Assembly (NCBI GenBank): GCA_000328365.1
Contig: KB296703.1
Coordinates: 484,736 to 548,735 of the forward strand
Reading direction: 5' to 3'
From: Capitella teleta
Lineage: Eukaryota; Annelida; Polychaeta; Capitellidae
DNA length: 64,000 nt
Program-made: the position numbers and the translations under genes
Shown here: in pieces, positions 63,099 to 64,000 of the stretch
Numbering within the stretch: the first letter of the stretch is position 1
Layout of the letters: the number at the start of each line of letters is the position of its first letter
Notes under the pieces: model-generated
What the model was told of the DNA's origin: nothing
The model's input: the letters and a program-made list of their open reading frames with translations, nothing else
Database searches by the model: none

Positions 63099-63467
63099 AC
63101 GCGTGACCAGTGGACAAGCAGAGCTACAACTTACAAGTCGCTAACGGTTAAGGAGCTTGCTCAGGAGCCCCTCTACTCTGCCTGCAAATTAAACAGCCTC
63201 CACAGGAAATGCATCGACACCATCAAGGCAACTATGGACAAAAAGAGACGTGGAGCTGAGAACTTGAGTACCTTCATGGATGATGTCATGCCAACTCCGC
63301 AGTGCAAAGAGAATATTGAAGCTGCGGTTGCCCACCCACTCCAGATGCTAGCTGAGAAGAAAGCTCTGACCAAGGAGAACAAGACCCTGAAGAGGAAGCT
63401 AGAAGCCACGACCCATGAATGCCAGGAGAACGAGACTCAAGAGCAGACGGAGCAAGTTCTCAAGATA
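63099..63467 (+). CDS. Unrecognised coiled-coil open frame, cut by gap
   Basis: I do not recognise this. A frame open from 63099 to the gap encodes KSLTVKELAQEPLYSACKLN, LHRKCIDTIKATMDKKRR, then the coiled-coil-like LTKENKTLKRKLEATTHE. It is GC-rich against an AT-rich background. Just upstream another frame reads RRWVYERVTSGQAELQLTSR before a stop, as if one coding sequence had slipped frame. An AG (TTTCAG at about 63055-63060) could be an acceptor. It sits in or beyond the PPIL4 intron, so a decayed mobile-element gene is as likely as an exon. Confidence 0.35.
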
Positions 63468-63517
63468 NNNNNNNNNNNNNNNNNNNNNNNNNNNNNNNNN
63501 NNNNNNNNNNNNNNNNN
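63468..63517. other. Assembly gap, 50 N
   Basis: Exactly 50 N. It interrupts the coiled-coil frame; the sequence after it is AT-rich and not evidently coding. Confidence 0.99.
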
Positions 63518-64000
63518 ACTTTACAGTCTTCTAAATGATGATTTTGTTGTACTTTTATGACATAATTGAGGCCATCTCTAATTAGGGCGGCCATTTTGAA
63601 AAAAAAAGTTAACGAGTATTTTGGAATAGTTGCACCGATTCTGGAAATGTATAGTTTGCCCTGGTTATATCCTTTAGTTTTGATGCTAGAAGCCAAACAG
63701 TACTTCAAAGAGCTCAGAATGTTCAGCTGAATGACCAATTATCACATTATGTCACAATGCTTTCTTTCAGGAAATTGACCCTATAATTACCGTGACCTTT
63801 TCAACCATAACTTTTGAAATAGTAGAGATATCAGGATGAGGTTTTCACTACTGCATTCTGCTTTGTCTGCTCTTTACATTAAGCAAAAGAAATAGATCAT
63901 AACTGCAGAGAGAAAAAATCACATAAACGGCCTATATATAATAATATCAAGGGAAGTCACTGATTTCTCAGAATAACAATAACAAAGCCCCGGAAGCTAC
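63518..64000. other. Non-coding to window end
   Basis: AT-rich, no feature recognised. Confidence 0.55.

Overview
The window is typical of a compact-intron, low-gene-density invertebrate deuterostome genome. The sequence shows AT-rich non-coding DNA, spliced genes with GT..AG introns, a tRNA-derived SINE family, CR1/L2-like and RTE-like LINE debris, and many non-autonomous DNA transposons. The clearest host genes are an FMRFamide-receptor-like GPCR, a five-finger C2H2 protein and the first exon of the cyclophilin PPIL4. Two gaps are exactly 50 N long. I lean towards an echinoderm (sea urchin-like) genome, but a lancelet or hemichordate is not excluded; this is inference, not an identification.

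Layout. 1-830 is a satellite array with a 142-bp period that continues off the left edge. 0.8-17 kb is non-coding, with two copies of a ~700-bp TTAA-flanked MITE (1674, 13060), a full SINE with target-site duplications (13889) and an inverted pair of old repeats (4.5 and 9.2 kb). 17622-18770 is a single-exon peptide GPCR with a poly(A) signal. 19-39 kb is non-coding, with a tRNA-like relic, a mariner-type MITE beside a SINE fragment, LINE reverse-transcriptase debris and minisatellites. 39596-43122 holds the last two phase-compatible exons of an unrecognised gene. It converges on a C2H2 zinc-finger gene at 44860-43904 (minus).

The richest part is 47.5-57 kb. A TTGCTTG-type simple tract has been split by a SINE and by a 7.1-kb P-superfamily transposon (49471-56591). 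That transposon has terminal inverted repeats, a near-perfect 8-bp target duplication, and a spliced but decayed THAP9/P-type transposase on the minus strand. It has itself been hit by a 1.56-kb piggyBac-like element, by a ~700-bp MITE that landed in that element's TTAA site, and by a SINE with a 12-bp target duplication. This four-level nest can be ordered in time from the sequence alone.

57-61.4 kb is further debris: an RTE-like LINE piece, a pogo/Tigger element with a broken HTH, a Gypsy-like pol fossil, and a LINE RT fragment cut by a 5'-truncated SINE. The right end holds the PPIL4 first exon (61780-61849) and, in or beyond its intron, a coiled-coil open frame cut by a gap.

The host genes show no functional clustering. 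I see no CRISPR, operon or other prokaryote-type system, and no complete tRNA or rRNA gene.
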